A model generated the notes under the pieces. It saw only the letters and a program-made list of their open reading frames with translations. It was not told where the DNA came from and did no database searches. The translations under genes were made by a program, and so were the position numbers. A DNA stretch of 63,745 bases, taken from contig QCBL01000009.1 of assembly GCA_003281625.1 (NCBI GenBank), forward strand, positions 1-63,745. The letters run 5' to 3'. Every line of letters begins with the position of its first letter. Position 1 is the stretch's first letter. Below, one piece after another: positions 39,528-47,185 of this stretch. Source of the stretch: Prochlorococcus sp. AG-347-I04 (GTDB taxonomy: Bacteria > Cyanobacteriota > Cyanobacteriia > PCC-6307 > Cyanobiaceae).

Positions 39528-41000
39528 ATGAACAATTTGGAATCTTGGGAAGCTGTGATTGGTTTGGAAACTCATGTACAGCTTAATACGAAAAGTAAAA
39601 TATTCACATCTGCGTCAACAGCTTTTGGTGATGCACCTAATACGCATATAGATCCTGTAGTTTGTGGGTTACCAGGAACTCTTCCAGTTTTGAATGAGAC
39701 TGTTCTTGAGTATGCTGTAAAAACTTCATTAGCATTAAATTTAAACGTTGCAGAACATTGTAAATTTGATAGAAAACAATATTTTTATCCTGATTTGCCT
39801 AAAAATTATCAAATTTCACAATTTGATGAGCCACTAGCTGAAAATGGCTGGTTAGAGGTTGAAATAATTGAAAAGGACAAAGAACCTTATATCAAAAAAA
39901 TTGGTATAGAAAGGTTACATATGGAAGAAGACGCAGGAAAACTAGTTCATTCAGGTAGTGATAGATTAGCTGGTTCTAAGTATTCTTTAGTTGATTACAA
40001 TCGTGCAGGAATAGCACTTTGTGAGATTGTAAGTAAACCAGATATTAGATCAGGTAAAGAGGCATCTGAATATGCTTCAGAGATTAGAAGAACAGTAAGA
40101 TATTTAGGCGTATCAGATGGAAATATGCAAGAGGGTTCCTTACGATGTGATGTCAATATTTCAGTTAGAAAAGGACCTAATGCTCCTTTTGGTACCAAAG
40201 TGGAAATAAAGAATATGAATTCATTTTCTGCAATTCAAAAGGCTTGTGATTATGAAATAGCCAGACAAATAGAAGTTTATGAAAATGGAGGAAAAATTTT
40301 CCAAGAAACAAGGTTATGGGATGAAGCTAAGCAATTAACAAAAAGTATGAGAATGAAAGAAGGTAGCAGTGACTATAGATATTTCCCAGATCCTGACTTA
40401 GGGCCAATTGAAATAACAAAAGCCCAAAAAGAAATATGGTTAAAAGAACTTCCAGAATTACCTTCTAAGAAAAGAAGTAAATACGTAAGTGAATTTGGGT
40501 TATCTGCTTATGATGCAAGGGTAATTTCTGATGAAATTAACATGGCAAACTTTTTTGAAGAAACTGTATCTAATGGCGTTGAGGCCAAACTAGCTTCAAA
40601 TTGGGTAACAAGTGATATCGTGGGTTATTTAAAAGCAAATAAACTTAGTTTTAGTGACTTAAAACTTAGTCCTGAAAATCTTGCTGAAATGATTAGCATG
40701 ATTTCAAACAATATAATTAGTGGAAAAATTGCAAAAGATATCTTACCAGAACTTATTCAAAAAAATATTTCTCCGAAAAAATTAGTTGAAGAAAAAGGGT
40801 TGGCAATGATATCTGATTCTTCAAGTATTTTACCAATAATTGATGAACTTATAAATCAACATCCAAATGAAGTGCAAGCATATAAAAATGGCAAAACTAA
40901 GTTACTTGGTTTTTTTGTTGGTCAACTAATGAAAAGAACCAAAGGTAAAGCTGACCCAAAACTTGCAAATAAACTTCTTATGGAAAAATTGAATAGTTAA
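39528..41000 (+). CDS. gatB: Aspartyl/glutamyl-tRNA(Asn/Gln) amidotransferase subunit B
   Basis: Kinase/tRNA-binding subunit of GatCAB, which converts Glu-tRNA(Gln) to Gln-tRNA(Gln). Motifs: VIGLETHVQLNTKSKIF, CGLPGTLPVLN, FDRKQYFYPDLPKNYQISQ, MQEGSLRCDVNISVR and GTKVEIKNMNSF, YFPDPDLGP, and the C-terminal YqeY-like tail ending in GKADPKLANKLLMEKL. ATG 39528 gives the family start; the frame is open upstream to 39471 but would add an atypical tail. 490 residues. Confidence 0.96.
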   Translation: MNNLESWEAVIGLETHVQLNTKSKIFTSASTAFGDAPNTHIDPVVCGLPGTLPVLNETVLEYAVKTSLALNLNVAEHCKFDRKQYFYPDLPKNYQISQFDEPLAENGWLEVEIIEKDKEPYIKKIGIERLHMEEDAGKLVHSGSDRLAGSKYSLVDYNRAGIALCEIVSKPDIRSGKEASEYASEIRRTVRYLGVSDGNMQEGSLRCDVNISVRKGPNAPFGTKVEIKNMNSFSAIQKACDYEIARQIEVYENGGKIFQETRLWDEAKQLTKSMRMKEGSSDYRYFPDPDLGPIEITKAQKEIWLKELPELPSKKRSKYVSEFGLSAYDARVISDEINMANFFEETVSNGVEAKLASNWVTSDIVGYLKANKLSFSDLKLSPENLAEMISMISNNIISGKIAKDILPELIQKNISPKKLVEEKGLAMISDSSSILPIIDELINQHPNEVQAYKNGKTKLLGFFVGQLMKRTKGKADPKLANKLLMEKLNS

Positions 41001-41003
41001 AGC

Positions 41004-41621
41004 TTAAAGAAGCTCTTTTATCGTATTGATCCATTTATTTTGATCATCCGAATTATCTAAAATAATATCTGAAAATTTTCTTTTTTCTTTAAAACTTAAT
41101 TGAAGATTTATGGCAGCATAGGCTTCTTTTTCGCTAATTTTATCTCTTTTGATAAGTCTTTTTTTTTGAAGTTCTTTAGGACATTTAACTAGCCATATTT
41201 CAGTACAAATATCTTCAAATTTTGCTTCAAATAACAACGGAAGAACCATGACAATAGTTTGATTATTTTTGTATTGACTGCATTCTTCTATCATTTTTTC
41301 TTTAATAAGGGGATGAAGCAGTTTTTCAATCCATTCTTTACTTTCAGAATGTTGAAAAATGATTTTTCTTAAAAGTTTTCTGTTTATTACTTCTTCTGAA
41401 TTGCTTGTATTATCAATTATTCGATTTCCAAAATGGTTTAAAATTTTATTATATCCATATGTTTTTGGTTTGATTAATTCTTTTGATAAATTATCTGCAT
41501 CTAATATCGGAATGTTTTTATATTTTCTAATGTAATTTGTTATAGTTGTCTTTCCACTGGCAATACCTCCCGTTAAACCAATTCTTCTTTGGTTATTTTT
41601 TAAATTTTGAAGAATATCCAT
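41004..41621 (-). CDS. coaE: Dephospho-CoA kinase
   Basis: Last step of coenzyme A synthesis. P-loop GLTGGIASGKTTI (about 18-30), ILDADNLSKELI, LLHPLIKEKM, VMVLPLLFEAKFEDI and the lid ...CPKELQKKRLIKRD. 205 residues, normal. It converges on gatB with a 3-base gap and is divergent from argJ. Confidence 0.94.
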   Translation of the reverse strand: MDILQNLKNNQRRIGLTGGIASGKTTITNYIRKYKNIPILDADNLSKELIKPKTYGYNKILNHFGNRIIDNTSNSEEVINRKLLRKIIFQHSESKEWIEKLLHPLIKEKMIEECSQYKNNQTIVMVLPLLFEAKFEDICTEIWLVKCPKELQKKRLIKRDKISEKEAYAAINLQLSFKEKRKFSDIILDNSDDQNKWINTIKELL

Positions 41622-41696
41622 ATATTCAATAATAATCTAATTACCTGTTTCTTTAGTATTAAAGACCAGTTAGTATGAATTAAAATTTAAAAAAGA

Positions 41697-42935
41697 TTGA
41701 GCAATTTAGATTCCAATTGGTCCTTTGTTGATGACTGCAGAGTAACACCTAAGGGGTTTCTTTTTGCTGGGATATCTGCTGGATTAAAAGCTTCTAAAAA
41801 AAAAGATTTAGCACTAATACTCGCTCCAGAAGGAAGTATTTTTAGTGGTATGTTTACCCAATCAATAGTTCGCGCCTCTTGTGTGGATATTTGTGAGGAA
41901 AGGATTAGAAGAACTCAAGGTTTTGTACGAGCAATACTAATTAATTCAGGACAAGCAAATGCATGTACAGGAAATCTTGGAATTTATCATTTTCAAATTG
42001 CCACGGCAAAGATTGCAGAACTTTTAGGAATAAAAGAAGAAGAAGTTTTAATGTGTTCAACTGGTGTAATTGGTGTGCCTATAGAAATAAATGATTTAGT
42101 AAAAAATTTACCGACTTTAGTTAGCGATTTAAAAGATAATAATTTTCAAAATGCTGCAGAAGCAATTTTAACCACTGATTTGACTTTGAAAAAAGTTTTA
42201 ATAGAGACGATTATTCAAGGTCAAAAGATAAAAATAGCAGGATTTGCAAAAGGTTCAGGAATGATCTACCCCAATATGGCTACAATGCTTGCTTTTTTAA
42301 CCTGTGATGCGGGGATTGAAAAAAAAGAATGGGATAAAATGATCTCTATTGCGGTTAAAAAATCTTTTAATGCAATAACAGTTGATGGTGAGACAAGTAC
42401 AAATGATTGTTTTGTTGGAATAAATGCAGGAGAGAAAATTGACAAAAGATTTTTCCCAATTATCCAAAAAGGCATTGATATTATTTGTCAAAACTTGGCA
42501 AAAAATATTGCAAGGGACGGAGAGGGAGCAAATTGTTTAATAGAAGTTTTGGTTCAGGGAGCAAAAAATACTGATGATGCAATTATGGTTGCAAAATCTA
42601 TTTGTAATTCCGCATTGGTAAAAACTGCGATACATGGTTGTGATCCTAATTGGGGAAGAATCGTTTCTGCTGCAGGTAATTCTGGAGTTAAATTCAACTT
42701 TAATGAAGTTGACTTGTATATAGGAAACACTCAGATTTTGGAAAAAGGCAAGTTAAATAAATATGATTCGCAAAAAGTCGTAGATTATATTCAGTCTAGA
42801 ATGAACGGTAGATATTTAGTTGATGATATTGTCCAAATAATAATTAATCTAAATTCAGGTGAATCGAAAGGCACAGCTTGGGGGTGCGATCTTTCTAAAA
42901 AGTATGTCGAGATCAATAGCGAATATACTACATAA
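41697..42935 (+). CDS. argJ: Bifunctional glutamate N-acetyltransferase / ornithine acetyltransferase
   Basis: Recycles acetyl groups in arginine synthesis. The precursor is self-cleaved before the nucleophile threonine of GMIYPNMATMLAF (Thr near 196). Other motifs are GVFT-like GMFTQSIVRAS, NSGQANACTG, CSTGVIGVP and CDPNWGRIVSAAG. TTG start at 41697. The last codons read INSEYTT; a second copy of these codons, with only synonymous differences, is found 1.2 kb downstream at 44106-44129, so the 3' end seems to have been an integration target. The encoded end itself looks intact. Confidence 0.95.
   Translation: MSNLDSNWSFVDDCRVTPKGFLFAGISAGLKASKKKDLALILAPEGSIFSGMFTQSIVRASCVDICEERIRRTQGFVRAILINSGQANACTGNLGIYHFQIATAKIAELLGIKEEEVLMCSTGVIGVPIEINDLVKNLPTLVSDLKDNNFQNAAEAILTTDLTLKKVLIETIIQGQKIKIAGFAKGSGMIYPNMATMLAFLTCDAGIEKKEWDKMISIAVKKSFNAITVDGETSTNDCFVGINAGEKIDKRFFPIIQKGIDIICQNLAKNIARDGEGANCLIEVLVQGAKNTDDAIMVAKSICNSALVKTAIHGCDPNWGRIVSAAGNSGVKFNFNEVDLYIGNTQILEKGKLNKYDSQKVVDYIQSRMNGRYLVDDIVQIIINLNSGESKGTAWGCDLSKKYVEINSEYTT
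42912..42935 (+). repeat. argJ 3'-end repeat, proximal copy (putative attL)
   Basis: The last eight codons of argJ, reading INSEYTT-stop. The first 14 bases ATCAATAGCGAATA are identical to 44106-44119, and 21 of 24 bases match overall; the three differences all fall at third codon positions and keep the peptide. Similarity stops exactly upstream of the ATC and after the stop codon. Confidence 0.85.
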
Positions 42936-42961
42936 GTGCAAATCCATTGCAGGGCAACTGA

Positions 42962-42976
42962 TTAGAGTGACTCTAA
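42962..42976. repeat. 15-bp perfect palindrome
   Basis: TTAGAGTGACTCTAA, two 7-base arms around one G, lies 27 bases after argJ and 6 bases before the first TATGACAC pair. It is too short of loop to be an RNA terminator hairpin and has no U-tract, so a protein-binding site (operator, excisionase or integrase core) is more likely. Confidence 0.7.
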
Positions 42977-42982
42977 CTGGTA

Positions 42983-43001
42983 TATGACACTAATATGACA
43001 G
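42983..43001 (+). repeat. TATGACAC pair, left
   Basis: TATGACAC at 42983 and TATGACAG at 42994, exactly 11 bases apart and in the same orientation, about 70 bases before the nuclease gene start. The same pairing recurs at the right end of the segment. Confidence 0.85.
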
Positions 43002-43068
43002 TAGATTTTAACTTAAAAATTTTTTAAAAAAACATCCTACTAAAATAGTATTTAGAAAGTTAATCACT

Positions 43069-43956
43069 ATGGAAATTTATTTTGGAGATGTTCCAGGTTT
43101 AAAGGTTGGGCAATGTTTTAAGAATAGAAAAGCACTTAGAGAAGCAGGAATTCATGCCCCATTAATTGCAGGAATATGGGGAGCACAAGAAGGTGCTTGT
43201 TCAATTGTTTTATCTGGAGGTTATGAAGATGATATAGATGATTTGGACTTTATTAGATATACAGGTCAAGGAGGTCAGAATGATAAAAAACAGCAAGTTG
43301 CAGATCAAGAATTCACTTTTGGTAATAGAGGATTACAACTAAGTTGCGATTATAAATTCCCTGTAAGAGTAACTAGAGGTTTTCAAATAATGCATGGTCC
43401 TGAAAAAGAAAAAGGTTATAGATATGATGGGATTTACTTTGTAGAAAAATATGAGAGGATAAAAGGCAAAAGTGGTTTTTATATATGTAGATTTCATCTT
43501 CAAAGTCAATCTTCGATTGATATTTTGGAAAATGATTTAAGACCAAATTTAAAGTCTAATTATTCAAGAACAACGAGAACATCACAAACAATTCAAAAAA
43601 TTAATCGAAATATAAAAAATAGGGAGAAAATAAAATCGATTTATGATTATCGTTGTCAGGTATGCGAAATTAAATTAACTACACCTAAGAAATTTCCTAA
43701 TTCAATTGCGATAGGTGCACATATTAAAGGACTTGGCAGACCTCATAATGGTCCTGATGAATTAGAAAATATGCTTTGTTTATGCCCTAATCATCATGAA
43801 CAATTCGATAAATTTTCTTATTATATAGATCCTATGAATTTGGAAGTGAGAGGATTGAGTGGTTTGGAAAATAAAAAAATATTAACTGATAAATCTCATA
43901 AGATTGATCCTGATTTCCTTCAATATCACTATGATTTGTATTTAAAAAATAATTAA
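43069..43956 (+). CDS. SRA-YDG domain / HNH modification-dependent restriction endonuclease
   Basis: 295 residues. The N-terminal SRA-YDG domain (about 1-150) has GDVPGLKVGQCFKNRKALREAG (split), SIVLSGGYEDDIDD, YTGQGGQNDKKQQVADQEF, the RYDGIYFVEKY that names the family and KSGFYICRFHL. The C-terminal HNH domain (about 185-270) has CQVCEIKLTT, AHIKGLGRPHNGPDELENM and CLCPNHHEQFD. SRA domains bind 5-methylcytosine or related bases by flipping; this fusion defines a type IV-like restriction enzyme that cuts modified DNA. It is alone inside the putative argJ element and likely acts against phage or foreign methylated DNA. Confidence 0.9.
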   Translation: MEIYFGDVPGLKVGQCFKNRKALREAGIHAPLIAGIWGAQEGACSIVLSGGYEDDIDDLDFIRYTGQGGQNDKKQQVADQEFTFGNRGLQLSCDYKFPVRVTRGFQIMHGPEKEKGYRYDGIYFVEKYERIKGKSGFYICRFHLQSQSSIDILENDLRPNLKSNYSRTTRTSQTIQKINRNIKNREKIKSIYDYRCQVCEIKLTTPKKFPNSIAIGAHIKGLGRPHNGPDELENMLCLCPNHHEQFDKFSYYIDPMNLEVRGLSGLENKKILTDKSHKIDPDFLQYHYDLYLKNN

Positions 43957-43970
43957 TAACTTATCAACTT

Positions 43971-43989
43971 TATGACACTTTTATGACAC
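43971..43989 (+). repeat. TATGACAC pair, right inner
   Basis: TATGACAC at 43971 and 43982, 11 bases apart, 14 bases after the nuclease stop. The next 11-base step (43993) is a degenerate TATAGTGA, and CACTAGTATAGTG at 43987-43999 is an inverted repeat (CACTA/TAGTG). Confidence 0.85.
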
Positions 43990-44032
43990 TAGTATAGTGA
44001 TAGCAGTACTTCTGAAGATCTTGAAAAGGTGT

Positions 44033-44084
44033 TATGACACCAATATGACACTAACTTAATCCTTGAGATTAATTGCTATGACAT
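44033..44084 (+). repeat. TATGACAC copies, right outer
   Basis: TATGACAC at 44033 and 44044 (11 bases apart) and TATGACAT at 44077 (33 bases, three 11-base steps, further). All are in the same orientation as the left copies. They end 21 bases before the distal argJ repeat. Confidence 0.85.
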
Positions 44085-44105
44085 AGGTTCACTGTATATA
44101 TTTTT

Positions 44106-44129
44106 ATCAATAGCGAATACACAACGTAA
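44106..44129 (+). repeat. argJ 3'-end repeat, distal copy (putative attR)
   Basis: Eight codons reading INSEYTT-stop with TAC, ACA and ACG in place of TAT, ACT and ACA of argJ itself. Silent-only differences imply descent from a working argJ end rather than a chance match. The upstream sequence shows no further argJ similarity. Confidence 0.85.
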
Positions 44130-44352
44130 AAGTATGATTTAATAAAAATCTCAAAAATATTGTGTTAGCGATTGATTAAGAGGAGCAGAAATTAATTAAT
44201 ATGTTTATTTTTTTAAATGTGATGAGTTGGTGATTTGTATTAATATTTTAGTTTCGTATCACTTATTAATATGATTTTAAAAGATTCATATTGAAGACAA
44301 GAATTAAAAAAAATAGAAAACTTTTATAATGAAAAAATCTATAATCTTAATT
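44130..44352. other. AT-rich spacer after the putative element
   Basis: No gene or convincing RNA seen. Together with the repeat-bearing 43957-44129 it makes a 396-base non-coding stretch, unusually long for this compact genome. It contains a purine-rich AAGAGGAGCAG near 44179 but no frame starts usefully after it. Confidence 0.5.
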
Positions 44353-44688
44353 TTAGCCTTTAAATGCTTTAATTGAAATTATCTTGCCTTTTTCATTAAA
44401 TTCAATCATATCTACTACTTTTAATTCTTCATCGCCATTAACAATAATTTTTAATTCCGCAAATACAAAATTATTTTCAGAAATGATATTTTGTGGAATA
44501 GCATCAATACTTTTGACGTTCTGAAAAATATTTAGATTTGCTTTAAGAACGCTTTCTATCCCTTGTTTATTAATGTCCCAATCTCTTAAAGTCACTTTAT
44601 CATCAAACATCTCACGCAATCCATTAATGTTTTTTTCTGAGAATGTTTTGAAATAAGATAGAGCGATATCTTTAATATTTGCATTCAT
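44353..44688 (-). CDS. NTF2/SnoaL-like fold protein
   Basis: 111 residues from ATG 44688 (a TTG precedes it). The pattern fits the cone-shaped NTF2 fold: helix DIALSYFKTFSEKNINGLREMF, then DDKVTLRDWDINKQGIESV, and paired strands FVFAELKIIVNGDEELKVVDMIEFNEKGKIISIKAFKG (split). This is the SnoaL-like branch, with no visible catalytic residues. Found in the loose region between argJ and tmRNA, not in an operon. Substrate unknown. Confidence 0.75.
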   Translation of the reverse strand: MNANIKDIALSYFKTFSEKNINGLREMFDDKVTLRDWDINKQGIESVLKANLNIFQNVKSIDAIPQNIISENNFVFAELKIIVNGDEELKVVDMIEFNEKGKIISIKAFKG

Positions 44689-44899
44689 CAACTTAATTAA
44701 GAGAAAATAATTTATTCACATACTAAATATCCACAAAATACAATCAAATATTTGAAACAAAAAATAAATATTGTGACTTGTTTGAGATAAATGTGATTTA
44801 CGATATTCGAATAAATCTTTTCAAACTAATAGTCATAGATTTATTTTAGTTTTAAGACTTTATTTTTTTGAAAATATGTGAATATTAATAGGAAAGATA

Positions 44900-45142
44900 C
44901 TAATTAAGTTTTAGTAAATCTATAGGTAGATATTCATTTATATAGAGAAATAGTATTGTTGAAGTGCCAATTATAGAACCTATAAAGCCTCCAAAAAAAT
45001 TAAATAATAATCCAGATTTTGAAATAATGGTTTCTTCGTTTTTTTCTTTTTCAAAATCAGGAGAATCAACTACTTTTAAGCGCTGATTGGTTGTTGGTTG
45101 TTTAAGTTGTTGGTGTCTGATGAGTGCTTCGAAATCAGGCAT
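44900..45142 (-). CDS. Small membrane protein downstream of and overlapping parA
   Basis: 80 residues from ATG 45142. N-terminal MPDFEALIRHQQLKQPTTNQ is followed by a charged linker (DFEKEKNEETII) and one membrane segment LFNFFGGFIGSIIGTSTILFLYI (split; about 45-68). It begins 67 bases inside the parA-like gene in another frame, so the two are probably cotranslated. The pairing of a ParA ATPase with a short membrane protein suggests a membrane-linked positioning or regulatory partner, which is an inference. Confidence 0.6.
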   Translation of the reverse strand: MPDFEALIRHQQLKQPTTNQRLKVVDSPDFEKEKNEETIISKSGLLFNFFGGFIGSIIGTSTILFLYINEYLPIDLLKLN

Positions 45143-45747
45143 GGAATTTGTGAGGCAATTGAACAATAAGCAGACCAGCCCGTCATTCGACGAGGATCTG
45201 ATCTGCCTAAATCATCTACAGCTTCAAATACTGCATTACCCGTGGCTTCTGCTTTATCAAACGCTGAAAGTAAGGGTATAAATGTATCAAAAACATACAA
45301 ACCAAAATTTTCTAGAGCTGCTTTGGCTTGTTGTGCTGCTTTTTGCTGTCTAAAATCAACTTTTACTATTACTACAGCATGGTTAACTTTTAAATTGTTT
45401 AATAAATTAGCTAATTCAACAGTTAATTCTACTGATCTTGCTTTTGCTGTTGTAGGTAAGAGAACTAAATCTGAACCATAAGCTAAGTGTTTAAGTTCTT
45501 CTTGATCACTGCTAGCCTGTCCATCAGTTATTACGATTTCTGACGATCTTGAAGCTTTAGCAGCTGAACTGACTGGGAAAACTGGAAATGGCAGATTGCC
45601 TCTTGATGAGTATGCTAATGCAGATCTATTCTTGTCAGCATCTACTATGCAAACTTTTTTACCTTCAGAATGCCAAACACTTGCAAGGTGAATACTTGTG
45701 CAGGTTTTGGCAACACCCCCTTTTTGTCCGCAAACGGTAATGAACAA
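45076..45747 (-). CDS. ParA/MinD-type ATPase, orphan
   Basis: 223 residues. Deviant Walker A GQKGGVAKTCTS with the signature lysine (residues 7-18), Walker A' VDADKNRSALAY near 39-50, ITDGQASSDQEEL in the Walker B position and LLPTTAKARSVE after it. ParA proteins position DNA, carboxysomes or other cargo; no parB or parS-like gene is nearby. Start is TTG at 45747. Its 3' end overlaps the small membrane protein gene. It could be the ancestral chromosomal ParA copy or an accessory partition protein. Confidence 0.85.
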   Translation of the reverse strand: MFITVCGQKGGVAKTCTSIHLASVWHSEGKKVCIVDADKNRSALAYSSRGNLPFPVFPVSSAAKASRSSEIVITDGQASSDQEELKHLAYGSDLVLLPTTAKARSVELTVELANLLNNLKVNHAVVIVKVDFRQQKAAQQAKAALENFGLYVFDTFIPLLSAFDKAEATGNAVFEAVDDLGRSDPRRMTGWSAYCSIASQIPCLISKHSSDTNNLNNQQPISA

Positions 45748-45891
45748 TTTTTTATTTTTATTTCTCTTACTTTGGAGAATAATTTCTTAATGTCAAGAGA
45801 AATTAATTTTTAATGCTTTAAAACTTATTTTTTGAAATATTTTAAAGAGGTTAATATTTTTAGATAACCTTATAAAGTTCTTTATTTAAAT

Positions 45892-46860
45892 ATGCTAGTG
45901 AAGAAAAGAATTGGATTAGGTACTTGGTCTTGGGGGAATAAGCTTTTTTGGAATTACCAATCTACAAATGACGATGATTTACGTGAGACATATAATGAAG
46001 CATTACGAAGAGGTTTTGATCTCATTGATACTGCGGATTCTTATGGTACAGGGAATCTGCAGGGAAGAAGTGAATTATTGATTGGCAAATTTTTACAAAA
46101 TACTCCTTCTTCAAAGAAAAAAAGAATTCAAGTTGCCACCAAACTTGCACCTTATCCATGGAGGATCGGTGATAGAGGTTTTAATAAACCTTTTTTGAAA
46201 AGTTTAGAAAGACTTAATAACAAATTAGATATAGTGCAATTACATTGGTCAACTGCAAAATATAATCCATGGCAAGAATTAGGGTTATTAAATAATCTTT
46301 GCGATTTAAAAGATCAAGGCTTTGATTTTCAAATCGGCTTATCGAATATAGGCCCCCAAAGGTTAAAAAAATTAATTAATTTTTTGGCCAAAAGAGATCA
46401 TAGGCTAAAAAGTGTTCAGACACAATTTTCTTTGCTTGCCCCCGATTTAAAAAAACAATATCAAGTAAAAAAAATTTGCGAAGATAATAATATTGATTTC
46501 TTTGCTTATAGTCCTTTGTCCTTTGGAATACTTTGTATTGATCCAGATAAAGAAGAAAATAATGAAAAAAGTTTTATTCGTAATGCATTATTTGAAAACT
46601 ATAAAAAACCAACATATGAATTGCGGAAGTGTCTCAAAAGGATTGCGAGACAAAGATCAGTTTCTCAAGCTCAAGTAGCAATTAATTGGTGTTGTTATCA
46701 AGGAACTATTCCACTCGTCGGAATGCGAAAAAAATCGCAAGTTATAGATGTATCGAAAGTATTCCACTGGAATTTAAATAAAAATGAGTTTAGAGTGCTT
46801 CAGGAAGTTTCAAAAAATTGTTTAAAAAAAATGCCGAAAAATCCTTTTTCGAGTATTTAA
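45892..46860 (+). CDS. Aldo/keto reductase
   Basis: 322 residues with the AKR tetrad: Asp and Tyr in DLIDTADSYGTG (about 43-54), Lys in VATKLAPYPWR (near 86) and His in VQLHWSTAKYNP (near 118); NADPH site features IGLSNIGPQRLKK and FFAYSPLSFGIL, then IPLVGMRKKSQ near 285. It resembles plant/cyanobacterial plastid AKRs. Substrate cannot be told. It is divergent from parA across 144 bases in which no gene is seen. Confidence 0.9.
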   Translation: MLVKKRIGLGTWSWGNKLFWNYQSTNDDDLRETYNEALRRGFDLIDTADSYGTGNLQGRSELLIGKFLQNTPSSKKKRIQVATKLAPYPWRIGDRGFNKPFLKSLERLNNKLDIVQLHWSTAKYNPWQELGLLNNLCDLKDQGFDFQIGLSNIGPQRLKKLINFLAKRDHRLKSVQTQFSLLAPDLKKQYQVKKICEDNNIDFFAYSPLSFGILCIDPDKEENNEKSFIRNALFENYKKPTYELRKCLKRIARQRSVSQAQVAINWCCYQGTIPLVGMRKKSQVIDVSKVFHWNLNKNEFRVLQEVSKNCLKKMPKNPFSSI

Positions 46861-46868
46861 TTAAATTT

Positions 46869-47006
46869 TTAGGTTGATATCTTCTTATTTTTTTTTATTT
46901 GATAACCACTATTCCATAGTTCAGTAGGAAATTTTTCACCAGTGAATCTAATAACTTTAGGTTTGAGATTTATTATCAAGTAATTTAGTTTTTTATTTGG
47001 TTCCAT
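46869..47006 (-). CDS. Possible small protein, 45 residues
   Basis: A minus-strand ATG frame: MEPNKKLNYLIINLKPKVIRF, then TGEKFPTELWNSGYQIKKNKKIST. The composition (IRFTGEKFPTELWNSGYQI) looks like folded protein rather than random AT-rich translation, and the frame stays open, without another ATG, for about 40 codons upstream. It ends 8 bases after the convergent aldo/keto reductase stop. A truncated or atypically started gene is possible. No family recognised. Confidence 0.4.
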   Translation of the reverse strand: MEPNKKLNYLIINLKPKVIRFTGEKFPTELWNSGYQIKKNKKIST

Positions 47007-47165
47007 TTTAAGATTTGAGTTTTTATTAAGATAAATTAATTTAAAACTTATCTTCTCAGTATTTATACTTATAAATTTAAAAAAATTCTTTTTAATACAA
47101 GCAATTGCAGCAATATTTACACACTAATTAATTATCTATTACAACTCCTAAGTTATTTTAAAAAA

Positions 47166-47185
47166 GTGGAGTCCTTCCAGACTCC
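47166..47185 (-). terminator. Rho-independent terminator of the tmRNA gene
   Basis: Read on the minus strand: GGAGTC, loop TGGAAG, GACTCC, then ACTTTTTT. A 6-bp GC-rich stem followed by a T-run directly after the tmRNA coding piece. Confidence 0.8.

Larger units (their letters stand above)
42912..44129. mobile_element. Putative minimal integrative element at the argJ 3' end
   Basis: A segment of about 1.2 kb bounded by the duplicated argJ end. It holds one gene (SRA-YDG/HNH nuclease), a 15-bp palindrome and TATGACAC pairs at both ends, arranged like arm-type integrase sites around a core. Elements that integrate into a gene's 3' end usually carry a replacement end with silent differences, exactly what is seen. 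There is no integrase, so it would have to be mobilised in trans or be a remnant. This is an interpretation; acquisition by homologous exchange between strains is the main alternative. Confidence 0.55.

Noticed and set aside
42983..44084. CRISPR array from TATGACAC repeats
   Set aside because: Units are too short (8 bases), 11-base phased in pairs and without spacers of constant length.
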